NCBI GenBank assembly: GCA_023662875.1
Contig: JAMPIG010000003.1
Coordinates: forward strand, 30,460 to 94,459
Direction: 5' to 3'
From: Roseburia sp.
GTDB taxonomy: Bacteria; Bacillota; Clostridia; Lachnospirales; Lachnospiraceae
DNA: 64,000 nt
The notes below the pieces were generated by a model. It did no database searches. It saw only the letters and a program-made list of their open reading frames with translations, and was not told where the DNA came from. Positions 45,825 through 53,789 of this stretch are shown in pieces; the first letter of the stretch is position 1, and every line of letters begins with the position of its first letter. The position numbers and the translations under genes were made by a program.

Positions 45825-47429
45825 TTACAATACGCCCAGCATCTGCCCCAGCGCGTTGATTGCCTTCCCGCCGGGAATCAGCTCCAGCTCCTGCTCCCGG
45901 AAATTTCGCAGCAGCAGAAGACCGATCCAGTACAGCGCCGCCATCAGGACAAAGCAAACCAGCGACGTAACGGGATTTCCGAGATGCGGCGTAAACACCC
46001 TTCCCAGAAGCATCCCGACAAAGCCGACGACGCAGGCCAATCCTGCCGGGACGGCAAGGGTCTGCAGCCAGTCCACCCGCAGCCGGAACTGCCGGCAAAG
46101 AACCATTCCCAGCGCAATACAGGACACGCCGCCCCCGATCAGCCCTCCGTACACAAGGGACAAAACCCCGGCCCTCCCCACATTTAAGAAGACCGCTGAA
46201 AAGCCCGCAAACAACAGCGTCCCTAGCGCCGCCGCACCCAGCACAAGGGCCTTCTTTCCGGTCAGAAGCATTATCCTGGAAAAATAATAGCCCAGGGCGG
46301 CAAATACGATGATCAGCGATCCGCCCCGAAGCATTTTCGCTGCCAGTACCGCCTGCTCCCCGCAGAACGCCGCGCCGACCTGCTCCGCCATCACCGCCAG
46401 AAACGCGGCGTAAAAGGCTGCGTGAACCACTCCGATATGAAGCCCGCTCTGCAGAGCCGTCCTGGCAAATCGATGCTCCTCCCGGCGCATCAGCTGGAGC
46501 GCCTTCCCGCATACCGGAATCAAGAGAAAAATCACCGTTCCCGTCAAAATACCGCAGACTCCTCCGTACCCCGCAAAGTATACCCCGTAATCCGCCGCCA
46601 TCCGGTCGCTGTCCTCCGCCGCCCTGCCAAAAAGGATCAGTCCCAGCGGAAGCGCAAGCAACAGCAGAAGCTGAATTCCGGCCTGCGCGCCGCGGCTGTT
46701 CCAGAGAGTCATAATACTGTCCCCGAAGGAAGCAGTCATCCGCCTCCCATCCTGAAGATTTTTTTCCCCCGAGCGGCGAACCCGGGCCAGGAGCAGCGCC
46801 AGGAACAGAACCACAATAAATTCTGACAGGGTAAACGCCATGGCTATGCCAACTCCGCTGTACATGGAAGCGAAATTCTCCTGTGCCAGAAGATGACTGA
46901 CCTTACTCCCGTAGTCCCCCAGCCGCCTGCAAAACAGGAGGCCGAAGCCCAGCAACAGAAGCTGTCGTAAAAAGACCGCAATCGCCCCGGGAAGCTCCGC
47001 TCCCGCTCCCCTGCAGCATCCGGCGAGCGTCTCCGAAACCGACCTCAGGAAAATCGCGGGTGCCAGGATCATGAGGATGGACGCGCTGTACTGAATCCGA
47101 AATACCTTCTCCGCAATCTCTCCCGCAAAAACAAGCGCCGCCGCTGTCCCTGCCACGCCCAGCGCCGACTGGAACAGCAGGGCATTCCGGCTCATCCCCG
47201 CCGCGTTCCGGTACTGTCCCTTTGAATTCCGGATCCGCAGCAGCTTCCCCAACGCCTCCGCCGTCCCCCCGCTCGCCAGGGCAAAAAGAAGTCCGCAAAC
47301 CTCCAGCGCTGCCGCCACATAGGTTATCCCGTTATAGCCTGTCAGCTGCGCCGCTCCAATCAGTATTCCAAAGGCCAGCAGCCCTGCCGCCGCATGGGCC
47401 TGTCTCCTCTTTATCTCCGCCTGATTCAT
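45825..47429 (-). CDS. MOP/MATE-superfamily flippase (SpoVB/MurJ-like polysaccharide transporter)
   Basis: Multi-span membrane protein expected to flip lipid-linked saccharides. It is 534 residues from the ATG at 47429 (AAGGGG site), chosen since the frame upstream of it is not coding-like. About 13-14 hydrophobic helices are spread along the chain. The N-terminal VCGLLFALASGGTAEALGKLLR, the mid-chain YFSRIMLLTGKK and the end ELELIPGGKAINALGQML resemble SpoVB/polysaccharide-export proteins. A long, charged first loop precedes helix 3. It lies between ybeY and BofC-like genes, consistent with a spore-envelope role, which is inference. Confidence 0.85.
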   Translation of the reverse strand: MNQAEIKRRQAHAAAGLLAFGILIGAAQLTGYNGITYVAAALEVCGLLFALASGGTAEALGKLLRIRNSKGQYRNAAGMSRNALLFQSALGVAGTAAALVFAGEIAEKVFRIQYSASILMILAPAIFLRSVSETLAGCCRGAGAELPGAIAVFLRQLLLLGFGLLFCRRLGDYGSKVSHLLAQENFASMYSGVGIAMAFTLSEFIVVLFLALLLARVRRSGEKNLQDGRRMTASFGDSIMTLWNSRGAQAGIQLLLLLALPLGLILFGRAAEDSDRMAADYGVYFAGYGGVCGILTGTVIFLLIPVCGKALQLMRREEHRFARTALQSGLHIGVVHAAFYAAFLAVMAEQVGAAFCGEQAVLAAKMLRGGSLIIVFAALGYYFSRIMLLTGKKALVLGAAALGTLLFAGFSAVFLNVGRAGVLSLVYGGLIGGGVSCIALGMVLCRQFRLRVDWLQTLAVPAGLACVVGFVGMLLGRVFTPHLGNPVTSLVCFVLMAALYWIGLLLLRNFREQELELIPGGKAINALGQMLGVL

Positions 47430-47511
47430 TCTTATACCCCTTGCCCGCTTTAGCGGGCGTCCCCCTCTTCGGGCGTTTTTCGAGTTGCCCCTGCGGCCCG
47501 CAGGCCCTGGG
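47430..47511 (-). promoter_or_regulatory. two GC hairpins before the flippase gene
   Basis: Stems GCCCGCT/AGCGGGC (47443-47449 with 47452-47458) and CCTGCGG/CCGCAGG (47490-47496 with 47498-47504), then AAGGGGTATAAGA to the ATG. No U tracts. Resembles the leaders before glgB and the NlpC/P60 gene. No promoter seen in the gap. Confidence 0.45.
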
Positions 47512-48012
47512 CTAGTTACGTGTAATCCCAAGCCCGGAAAGAACCTCTTCCTGCTTCCGCTCCATTACCCTTGCCTCTTCCGCCTCCATATGGTCATACC
47601 CGCAGAGATGCAGCATACTGTGGGCCACCAGAAAGGCGAATTCCCGCCGCAGACTGTGACCGTAGCTTTCCGCCTGCTCCCGCACCTTCTCGACAGAAAT
47701 CAGGATGTCCCCCAGCAGCAGCTCGCCCGTGTCCGGGTCAAAATAGTCCGCCTCCCGATTCTCATCGATCTGAAATTTCCCCGCCTCCTCGAAATCCACA
47801 TTGGGAAAGGAAAGCACGTCCGTGGCGCTGTCGATTCCCCTGGTCTCCCGGTTCATCTCCCGGATCCCTTCGTTGTCCGTCAGCACGACGTTGATCTGGA
47901 TCTCGTAAGGACAGCCCTCCCGATCCAACACCGCCTCGCAGACCTTTTCAGCCGTCTCCTGCAGATCAAAGGGCAGTATATCCTCCGTCTCGTTCTCAAC
48001 GTAAAAAGTCAT
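47512..48012 (-). CDS. ybeY: endoribonuclease YbeY
   Basis: Metal-dependent RNase for 16S rRNA maturation and ribosome quality control. It is 166 residues from the ATG at 48012, preceded by AAGGAGGAAAAG. The zinc motif HSMLHLCGYDH (consensus HGxLHLxGYDH) is near 130-142. Also present: INVVLTDNEGIREMNRETRG and TDVLSFPN. Its start overlaps the end of the HD protein by 17 bases. Gene order phoH-HD-ybeY is the usual one in Firmicutes. Confidence 0.96.
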   Translation of the reverse strand: MTFYVENETEDILPFDLQETAEKVCEAVLDREGCPYEIQINVVLTDNEGIREMNRETRGIDSATDVLSFPNVDFEEAGKFQIDENREADYFDPDTGELLLGDILISVEKVREQAESYGHSLRREFAFLVAHSMLHLCGYDHMEAEEARVMERKQEEVLSGLGITRN

Positions 48013-49174
48013 AATAGAGCTTTTCCTCCTTGAAGATCTTCTGCATGGTGCAAAGCTCCCTGACCGAGATATCGCACCGATCAAACACCCGGTCTTTTGC
48101 CAGCTTCCGGAACAACGCGTCGATCATCCGGTCATAATCGATCTGTCCCGGCTCCCCGTTTTCCAGCAGATAAGTCACCGAGTTCATCACCTGATCCGCG
48201 CAGAGCAGCACCGCCGTCTCTTTCCCCCGGATTCCCTGCTTTCTGTTTTGGTAATCCGTAAGGATCCTTGCAACGGCAGGCGGCAGCTTCCCCTCCGGAT
48301 CCTGCGCCTTCAGCTCTCCGGCCAGATGATGATAATAGCCCACGCATTTCAGCGCGTCCGCATCCAGGCCCAGCTGCCTGCCAATCCGTTCGCAGAAATA
48401 GGAGGTATGAATACAGTGCATATAGGTCTTCCTGTCGCTTTCCCGCAGCGAGACCAGAATCGGGTTTTCCGTATCGTTGATATCCAGGTATCTGTCCCGA
48501 AACCGGTAGGCGACCACAGAAAAAAACAGCTTTAAGACTCCCAGCAGCAGAATCCCGCTGATCACAAGATTGACGGCCGGGATTACGAACATCTCAAAAT
48601 CCGGCCTGGCATTCGTCGGCAGGATCAGGCTCGCCGTCTCGCAGACAAGCAGACAAAACAGGGACAAAAACAGCGGGATCCCTGTCCTCAGCCTCTCTCC
48701 CAGATGCCGAAACAGCGTCACCGCGAAAACGCCGCTGACGAAATAAACGACAAAGCCCTCCGCGCCGCAGCCGTTCAGCATAACCGCCGTAAGCAGCAGG
48801 GCGGAAGAAACGACAAGCCCCGTACCGGCGCTGCCAAACAACGTCAACATCACATACACCGGCAGGAAGGGCCATCCCCCCACCGGCAGAAAACCGCAGG
48901 CAAAGGCGACGCAAAGCCCGATCAGAAAGCAGCCCAGGAAGCGCCCGATATGTTCTCCGTTATTATAGTCCAGCCCTCCGTACAGACATTCCCTGCGAAG
49001 GTAAAACATGCAACAGGCCAGCAGCAGCGCCGTCATAACGCAGCTGCCCAGAAGCCTGTCCTGCGCCTGATGGCGAAGACTTCCCAGAAGCCACATTCCC
49101 GCCGCTCCGGCCGCCGGAATCAATCCTCCGGCCCAAAAATATCCCCAACCGCCCTTTGTCTTATCTTCTCCCAT
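47996..49174 (-). CDS. membrane HD-superfamily protein, short PgpH/YqfF-like with degenerate HD motif
   Basis: Takes the place of YqfF/PgpH (cyclic-di-AMP phosphodiesterase) between phoH and ybeY, but is only 392 residues against about 700, lacking the extracytoplasmic domain. About 6-7 hydrophobic helices occupy residues 10-220, followed by a cytosolic domain with the family text RYLDINDTENPILVSLRE, CIHTSYFCERIG and YYHHLAGE. Where PgpH has the HD pair (YYHDIGK) it reads His282-His283, and the Lys is Glu; a later ADQV replaces ADSVEA. Metal hydrolysis is doubtful. The start at 49174 has a weak ribosome site, and it overlaps phoH by 14 bases. Active or regulatory role unknown. Confidence 0.85.
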   Translation of the reverse strand: MGEDKTKGGWGYFWAGGLIPAAGAAGMWLLGSLRHQAQDRLLGSCVMTALLLACCMFYLRRECLYGGLDYNNGEHIGRFLGCFLIGLCVAFACGFLPVGGWPFLPVYVMLTLFGSAGTGLVVSSALLLTAVMLNGCGAEGFVVYFVSGVFAVTLFRHLGERLRTGIPLFLSLFCLLVCETASLILPTNARPDFEMFVIPAVNLVISGILLLGVLKLFFSVVAYRFRDRYLDINDTENPILVSLRESDRKTYMHCIHTSYFCERIGRQLGLDADALKCVGYYHHLAGELKAQDPEGKLPPAVARILTDYQNRKQGIRGKETAVLLCADQVMNSVTYLLENGEPGQIDYDRMIDALFRKLAKDRVFDRCDISVRELCTMQKIFKEEKLYYDFLR

Positions 49175-50171
49175 ATCTGTCTCTGCTTCTGTCTTTTTCT
49201 TTCCGGTTCTTTTCCTTCGCCTCAAAATCGTCGTAGGCCTTCACTATCTTCTGCACCAGAGGATGACGGACGACATCCTTGCTGGTAAGATTACAGAATT
49301 CGATCCCCTCGATCTTTCCCAGCACCCTGGCCGCTACGTCCAGCCCAGATTTTACGCCGGGTGCCAGATCTTTCTGGGAGGCGTCCCCCGTCACAACCAC
49401 CTTGGAGCCGAAACCGATACGGGTCAGAAACATCTTCATCTGCGCGGGTGTGGTATTCTGCGCCTCGTCCAGAATGATGTAGGCGTTATCCAGGGTTCTT
49501 CCCCGCATATAGGCCAGCGGTGCCACCTCGATCAGTCCCTTCTCCATATTTTTAGCAAAGCTCTCCGCGCCCATGATCTGATAGAGGGCGTCGTAGAGCG
49601 GCCTCAGATAAGGATCTACCTTGCTCTGCAGATCGCCCGGCAGAAAGCCCAGCTTTTCGCCGGCTTCGATCGCCGGTCTGGTCAGGATAATCCTGCTGAC
49701 CTCGTCGTTTTTGAAGGCCGTGATCGCCATGGCCATCGCCAGATAGGTTTTCCCCGTCCCGGCGGGTCCGACGCCGAACACAATCATATTTTTCCGGATC
49801 GCGTCCACATAATCCTTCTGTCCCAGGGTTTTCGGCTTGATCGGCTTCCCGTTTACCGTGTGACAGATACAGTCCGTATCGATCTCCGTAATCACCTTTT
49901 CCCGCTCTTCCATCCCCATCGTAATCGCGTAATCCACGTTCTGCTCCTCTATTTCATTCCCTCTGCCGGACAGGATCGTCAGCTGCTCCAGAACAGAGGC
50001 CGCCCGCCTCACTGCCTCCTCCCGCCCGGAGATCGTTACCCCGCCGTTTCTGTCTACTACCGAGACGCCGAAATCACGCTCCAGCTTCTTCACATAAGCG
50101 TCCTGCATCCCGAAGATCTTCCGCATATGCTCCGCCGGTAAATCCAGCCTGATTGAAAAATCATCCGTCAT
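49161..50171 (-). CDS. phoH: PhoH family ATPase
   Basis: RNA-associated ATPase of the PhoH/YbeZ family, working with YbeY in RNA processing. It is 336 residues from the ATG at 50171 (CGGAGAAAC site); a longer frame lacks that support. An N-terminal KH-like region (about 40-75) precedes the P-loop GVGPAGTGKTYLAMA near 133. Then TRPAIEAGEKLGFLPGDLQ, Walker B YIILDEAQNTTPAQMK and TGDASQKDL. The C-terminus is basic and Lys/Arg-rich. It overlaps yqfD by 11 bases and the HD protein by 14. Confidence 0.96.
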   Translation of the reverse strand: MTDDFSIRLDLPAEHMRKIFGMQDAYVKKLERDFGVSVVDRNGGVTISGREEAVRRAASVLEQLTILSGRGNEIEEQNVDYAITMGMEEREKVITEIDTDCICHTVNGKPIKPKTLGQKDYVDAIRKNMIVFGVGPAGTGKTYLAMAMAITAFKNDEVSRIILTRPAIEAGEKLGFLPGDLQSKVDPYLRPLYDALYQIMGAESFAKNMEKGLIEVAPLAYMRGRTLDNAYIILDEAQNTTPAQMKMFLTRIGFGSKVVVTGDASQKDLAPGVKSGLDVAARVLGKIEGIEFCNLTSKDVVRHPLVQKIVKAYDDFEAKEKNRKEKDRSRDRYGRR

Positions 50172-51384
50172 TTTCTGTTTCTCCGATAATCGTCTTTTCT
50201 GTGGCAACGCTTCTGCCAACCGGCTCCCGAACCGTCAATTCGCCGGAAAGCACCCAGAAACCGCCGTTTACATTTATTTTAACATCTTTTGCAACGATTT
50301 GTACACCCTTTTCCTCTAAACTTGTCAGAAAAGACATTAATTTTTCCTTAAGGATCCCCTTCGCCTCCTCCGGCGTATATTCATACTCCACATCCTGATA
50401 TTCCCGGTAGGTATAGGTACCGGCGTAAAGGGGGACGGAAAGCTTCTCAAAGAGAAGCGGACGGCTTTCCCGGATTACGCTGTCATACACCAGGAAGGGC
50501 CGCTCCTGAGGCATCCGCCACTCCCGATTTCCAAACCGCAGATAATATCGTCTCTTCTCTCTGCCGGTATATTCCTTCTCCACATGATCCAGGGGCAGCT
50601 GCTCCGCAAAGGTTATCGTATGCTCCAGCAGGATATCGGCGTCCGCGTCCACATACCGGTATTCCCGCACGGTCGCATCCTCATTATAAACCGGAACCTT
50701 CCCCTCTACCAGGATAGTCCCCTCCTCCACGACGTCCCCCGCCGTGACGCCCGGAACGCCGCTGCGCACAAGGATCGACACGATCGTCCCCCCGTATTCG
50801 GCGACCAGGTCGTGCCCCGCCTCCTCTTTCTCTTCCTCCTGCAGGATCGGAGCGTCGTTCTCCTTGACGTCGATCTTCAGCCTGGTGCCCTCCAGTCTTG
50901 CGGAGGCCCAGGTGATCTCCGGGAACTGCCTCCGGATCTCCTTCTCCAGCTCCTCGATATCCAGAGCCTCCTTCTTCATCCCAACCGTCACCTGCCTCTC
51001 CTTCAGAAAGGTCTCGAACACATCCTCCGTAATCCGATAGTTCCCCGACAGCTCGATGTCCCAGACAAAGAAGGAGGACCAGAACCAGAAGGCCACCGCA
51101 AACACCAGCCCTCCCACAAACATCTTCCGCCTTAACAGCCTGGGCAAAAAAAAGGGCAGCCCGTATCGCCCTAATACGGCCGCCCTGGTTCCCGTCTTTC
51201 GGACAATGGGACGAAGCGCCCAAAAGTCCTTCAGGCGAATATCCATCTCATAGGCATCCCCCTGCCGGACAATGTTCGAGAGAAGGATTCCCTTATTGCT
51301 GCACAGATTCATAAAACGCTCCGGCGAAAATCCGCTGACGCGAATGCGCAGATATCCCCTGATATATCTTAAAAACTCGATCAT
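50161..51384 (-). CDS. yqfD: sporulation protein YqfD
   Basis: Membrane protein of the mother-cell (sigma-E) sporulation programme, needed for forespore engulfment-stage functions in some species. It is 407 residues. The N-terminus (IRVSGFSPERFMNLCSNKGI and LKDFWALRPIVRKTGTR) is the family's first domain. A hydrophobic segment lies at about 87-107 (KMFVGGLVFAVAFWFW), followed by a POTRA-like domain with ITEDVFETFLKERQVTVG and EITWASARLEGTRLKI, then a beta-rich outside domain. It follows yqfC by 78 bases and overlaps phoH by 11, giving a compact cluster. Confidence 0.95.
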   Translation of the reverse strand: MIEFLRYIRGYLRIRVSGFSPERFMNLCSNKGILLSNIVRQGDAYEMDIRLKDFWALRPIVRKTGTRAAVLGRYGLPFFLPRLLRRKMFVGGLVFAVAFWFWSSFFVWDIELSGNYRITEDVFETFLKERQVTVGMKKEALDIEELEKEIRRQFPEITWASARLEGTRLKIDVKENDAPILQEEEKEEAGHDLVAEYGGTIVSILVRSGVPGVTAGDVVEEGTILVEGKVPVYNEDATVREYRYVDADADILLEHTITFAEQLPLDHVEKEYTGREKRRYYLRFGNREWRMPQERPFLVYDSVIRESRPLLFEKLSVPLYAGTYTYREYQDVEYEYTPEEAKGILKEKLMSFLTSLEEKGVQIVAKDVKINVNGGFWVLSGELTVREPVGRSVATEKTIIGETENDG

Positions 51385-51462
51385 GGCCGCATCTCTCCCG
51401 TTATCGTAATGGAGGCCTCTCCAAAAGCCGGAAAAGCTCCGACTGCTTTTTCGCGTATAACG

Positions 51463-51744
51463 TTACAGATATTTCACACAGCAGATACAGCCGCTGATCT
51501 TCATATCCTCGTTCGTATAATAGTCGATGGTAAGTCCGCTCCCCTCAAAGCAGACCTGACAGGTCTTCCCCTGGAGCAGAATCAGACTGTCCGTGTACTC
51601 CAAAATCCCCCTGTAGTTTTCGATCCAGGCCTCCTGACTGCCCGTCAGGGTAACCCGGATCGCGCCCATACAGATATCCTTGGGCAGCCTCAGGGACTCC
51701 ACCAGTAATTCTTTTTTCCGGCTGCTTTCCTTGCTCTTCCTCAT
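51463..51744 (-). CDS. yqfC: YqfC/YabP-family sporulation protein
   Basis: Small sporulation protein of the YabP/YqfC family. It is 93 residues: a basic N-terminal lead, then LPKDICMGAIRVTLTGSQEAWIEN and YRGILEYTDSLILLQGK, a beta-rich domain that in the family binds near membranes with YqfD. The start ATG at 51744 lacks an upstream ribosome site; a GTG about 14 codons in (after GGAAAAAAG) is an alternative. A sigma-E-like promoter lies directly upstream. Confidence 0.92.
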   Translation of the reverse strand: MRKSKESSRKKELLVESLRLPKDICMGAIRVTLTGSQEAWIENYRGILEYTDSLILLQGKTCQVCFEGSGLTIDYYTNEDMKISGCICCVKYL

Positions 51745-51749
51745 GCTTT

Positions 51750-51778
51750 ATTATATTACCGCCGCCGGGAAACTATGA
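51750..51778 (-). promoter_or_regulatory. possible sigma-E-type promoter for yqfC-yqfD
   Basis: Minus strand TCATAGT (51772-51778), 14 bases, AATATAAT (51750-51757): six of seven and six of eight matches to the sigma-E consensus (KMATATT, CATACAHT) known from B. subtilis. The transcript would start about at the annotated ATG, so either the message is leaderless or the downstream GTG is used. Confidence 0.4.
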
Positions 51779-51786
51779 ATCCGGAT

Positions 51787-53091
51787 TCAGCGCAGAATCG
51801 CCTTGATAAAGGGGCGCTTCTCGGGCGCGCTGTCCGAAATGACGCAGGCCGACAGAAATCTCTTCTCCGCCTCCCTGGCCTTTTCCGGGTCATTGGCATG
51901 GATCACCGCCAGCGTCTCACCCTTCTTCACGGGATCTCCCACCTTCTTCTTTAAAACCAGCCCTACGGAAAGGTCGATCGCGCTCTCCTTCGTCTCCCTG
52001 CCGCCTCCCAGGATCAGCGAGCAGATTCCCACCTCGTCGCAGACGATACGGCTGACAAAGCCGTCCCGGGGAGCCGCAACCTCCTGCTGCAGCGCCGCCT
52101 GAGGCAGCTTCTCCGGATGATAGACCAGATCCCCGTCTCCCCCCTGGGCCTCCACAAAGTCCGCCAGCTTCGCCAGTGCGCTGCCGTCCTGAATCGCCTG
52201 CCGCAGCTGCTTTTCCGCTTCCCCCGCGCTTCCGGCCCTTCCGGCCGCCAGAAGCATCTGGCTTCCCAGCGTCAGACAAAGCTCGAGAAAATCCTCCGGC
52301 CCCTCGCCCGCCAGGGTATCGATGGCCTCCCGCACCTCCAGCGCGTTTCCCACCGCGTATCCCAGGGGCTGATCCATATCCGAGATCACGGCGATCGTCT
52401 TCCGACCGGCGCTTTTTCCGATCTTCACCATCTCCCCTGCCAGCTCTCTGGCATCCTCCTCCCGCTTCATAAAGGCTCCGCTTCCGGTCTTCACGTCCAG
52501 GACGATGGCGTCCGCCCCCGCCGCCAGCTTCTTACTCATAATCGAGCTGGCGATCAGCGACATATTGTCAACCGTAGCCGTCACATCCCGCAAGGCGTAG
52601 AGCTTCTTGTCCGCTGGGGCCAGATCCGCCGTCTGCCCCATGATCGCGATCCCGATCCGGTTGACGTTTTCGATAAACTGCGCAGTCGTCAGGGCAGTCG
52701 TAAACCCGGGGAAGCTCTCCAGCTTATCGATGGTGCCTCCCGTGTGCCCAAGGCCCCTCCCGCTCATCTTTGCAACAGGGATGCCGCAGGCCGCCACCAT
52801 GGGCGTCAGGGCAAGGGAGGTCTTGTCCCCCACGCCGCCGGTGCTGTGCTTGTCAACCTTGACGCCCTTGATCCCCGACAGATCCAGCCGGTCGCCGCTC
52901 TCCGCCATAGCCATGGTCAGGTCAAAGGTCTCCCGCTCCGACATCTTCTGAAACCAGACCGCCATCATCAGCGCCGAAGCCTGATAATCCGGGATCTCCC
53001 CCCTGGTATAGCCTTCCACAAAGAAGCGGATCTCCTCCGTCGACAGCTCCTCCCCGTTTCTTTTTTTCATAATAATGTCGTACATTCTCAT
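51787..53091 (-). CDS. pdp: pyrimidine-nucleoside phosphorylase
   Basis: Splits uridine, thymidine and deoxyuridine to base and (deoxy)ribose-1-phosphate. It is 434 residues, the length of B. subtilis Pdp. Motifs: phosphate site VDKHSTGGVGDKTSL near 82, KMSGRGLGHTGGTIDKLES near 108 (the family signature), and the C-terminal GVGD-type VGLVLKKKVGDPVKKGE barrel domain. The start has GGAGGG. It follows the cytidine deaminase by 32 bases, so the pair salvages pyrimidines. Confidence 0.96.
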   Translation of the reverse strand: MRMYDIIMKKRNGEELSTEEIRFFVEGYTRGEIPDYQASALMMAVWFQKMSERETFDLTMAMAESGDRLDLSGIKGVKVDKHSTGGVGDKTSLALTPMVAACGIPVAKMSGRGLGHTGGTIDKLESFPGFTTALTTAQFIENVNRIGIAIMGQTADLAPADKKLYALRDVTATVDNMSLIASSIMSKKLAAGADAIVLDVKTGSGAFMKREEDARELAGEMVKIGKSAGRKTIAVISDMDQPLGYAVGNALEVREAIDTLAGEGPEDFLELCLTLGSQMLLAAGRAGSAGEAEKQLRQAIQDGSALAKLADFVEAQGGDGDLVYHPEKLPQAALQQEVAAPRDGFVSRIVCDEVGICSLILGGGRETKESAIDLSVGLVLKKKVGDPVKKGETLAVIHANDPEKAREAEKRFLSACVISDSAPEKRPFIKAILR

Positions 53092-53123
53092 CGCCGCATC
53101 CCTCCTTTTTGTTTTTTGGGTTC

Positions 53124-53564
53124 CTATTCTTCTTCCTGCCAGTGCTCCAGCTCGTCAACCGGATAGGCATTCGTCCAGTGCCAGGGCTGTAATTCCCTCA
53201 ATTCCACAAATCGGATTTTATCCTCCTTCGTCGTGACGGCCACCTGCACCTCCTCGCCCCAATACCGCAATCTCTCCTGGCAAATGCCGCAGGGCGACAA
53301 TACCTTATACGGAGAATTTTCATCCTTGCGGACAAGACACATACAGTGCGTCACTTTTTCATTGTATTTATGGGCTTCCAGCATAGCTCCCAGTTCAATA
53401 CATACGATCGCGGATGCATTCGCGGTTTCAATGGATACGCTTGTATAAAAATTCCCCTTGGACGTGTGAACAACGCCGGCACCGCCCCAGCCGACCGGAT
53501 ACCGCTTCTCAATTAATTCCGCCGCCCTCCGGTACATCTCGTTTTCGATCTCATAATTCCTCAT
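53124..53564 (-). CDS. cdd: cytidine deaminase-family protein (cytidine/blasticidin-type)
   Basis: Zinc deaminase of cytidine or deoxycytidine, salvage partner of pdp. It is 146 residues from the ATG at 53564 (GGAGGTCTTT site). The zinc/Glu site is CIELGAMLEA (Cys and catalytic Glu near 55) and PCGICQERL (two Cys near 92), i.e. three cysteine ligands as in tetrameric CDAs. The C-terminus is unusual in length and holds WHWTNAYPVDELEHW. The first 44 bases of the gene are tandemly duplicated twice upstream. The name cdd is by similarity; some relatives act on blasticidin. Confidence 0.88.
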   Translation of the reverse strand: MRNYEIENEMYRRAAELIEKRYPVGWGGAGVVHTSKGNFYTSVSIETANASAIVCIELGAMLEAHKYNEKVTHCMCLVRKDENSPYKVLSPCGICQERLRYWGEEVQVAVTTKEDKIRFVELRELQPWHWTNAYPVDELEHWQEEE

Positions 53565-53608
53565 AAAGACCTCCAATACGCCTCGTCTTCGATTTTGCAA
53601 TTCCTCAT
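53561..53608 (-). CDS. 15-codon reading frame in the middle duplicate of the cdd start
   Basis: Runs from the ATG at 53608 (preceded by TTGGAGGTTTCT, a good ribosome site) to a TGA at 53561-53563 overlapping the cdd ATG (ATGA). Peptide MRNCKIEDEAYWRSL. With the previous frame it forms a chain ending in the real gene. Confidence 0.5.
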   Translation of the reverse strand: MRNCKIEDEAYWRSL

Positions 53609-53652
53609 AGAAACCTCCAATACGCCTCGTCTTCGATTTCGCTATCCCTCAT
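53605..53652 (-). CDS. 15-codon reading frame in the distal duplicate of the cdd start
   Basis: Runs from the ATG at 53652 to a TGA at 53605-53607 that overlaps the next ATG (ATGA). The peptide is MRDSEIEDEAYWRFL, a diverged copy of the cdd N-terminus. A purine-rich CAGTCTTT but no good ribosome site precedes it, so translation is uncertain. Confidence 0.4.
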   Translation of the reverse strand: MRDSEIEDEAYWRFL

Positions 53653-53761
53653 AAAGACTGCTGCAAGCATAAGTTGCTTTGGGCCAAAGCAGGCTTTCGC
53701 CGTTCTCCCTGTAAGCGAGCGAAGCGTAAGGGAAATAGGAACAAAGGTAACATCATCGCAA

Positions 53762-53778
53762 CCCGTCTTACAGACGGG
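53762..53778. terminator. short hairpin between PL11 and cytidine deaminase genes
   Basis: Stem CCCGTC / GACGGG with a five-base loop, a few bases past the PL11 stop; no U tract. Weak candidate. The 137-base stretch up to the duplicates also contains a TTTGGGCCAAA palindrome near 53680. Confidence 0.35.
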
Positions 53779-53789
53779 CGAAACCGCTT

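Larger units (their letters stand above)
53521..53652 (-). repeat. 44-base unit in three tandem copies, copying the 5' end of the cytidine deaminase gene
   Basis: Copies on the minus strand begin at 53652, 53608 and 53564, exactly 44 bases apart; each starts with ATGAGG and ends with a GGAGG-type ribosome site for the next. The last (53564-53521) is the true gene start. Because 44 is not a multiple of three, each copy is in a different frame from the next. Confidence 0.92.
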
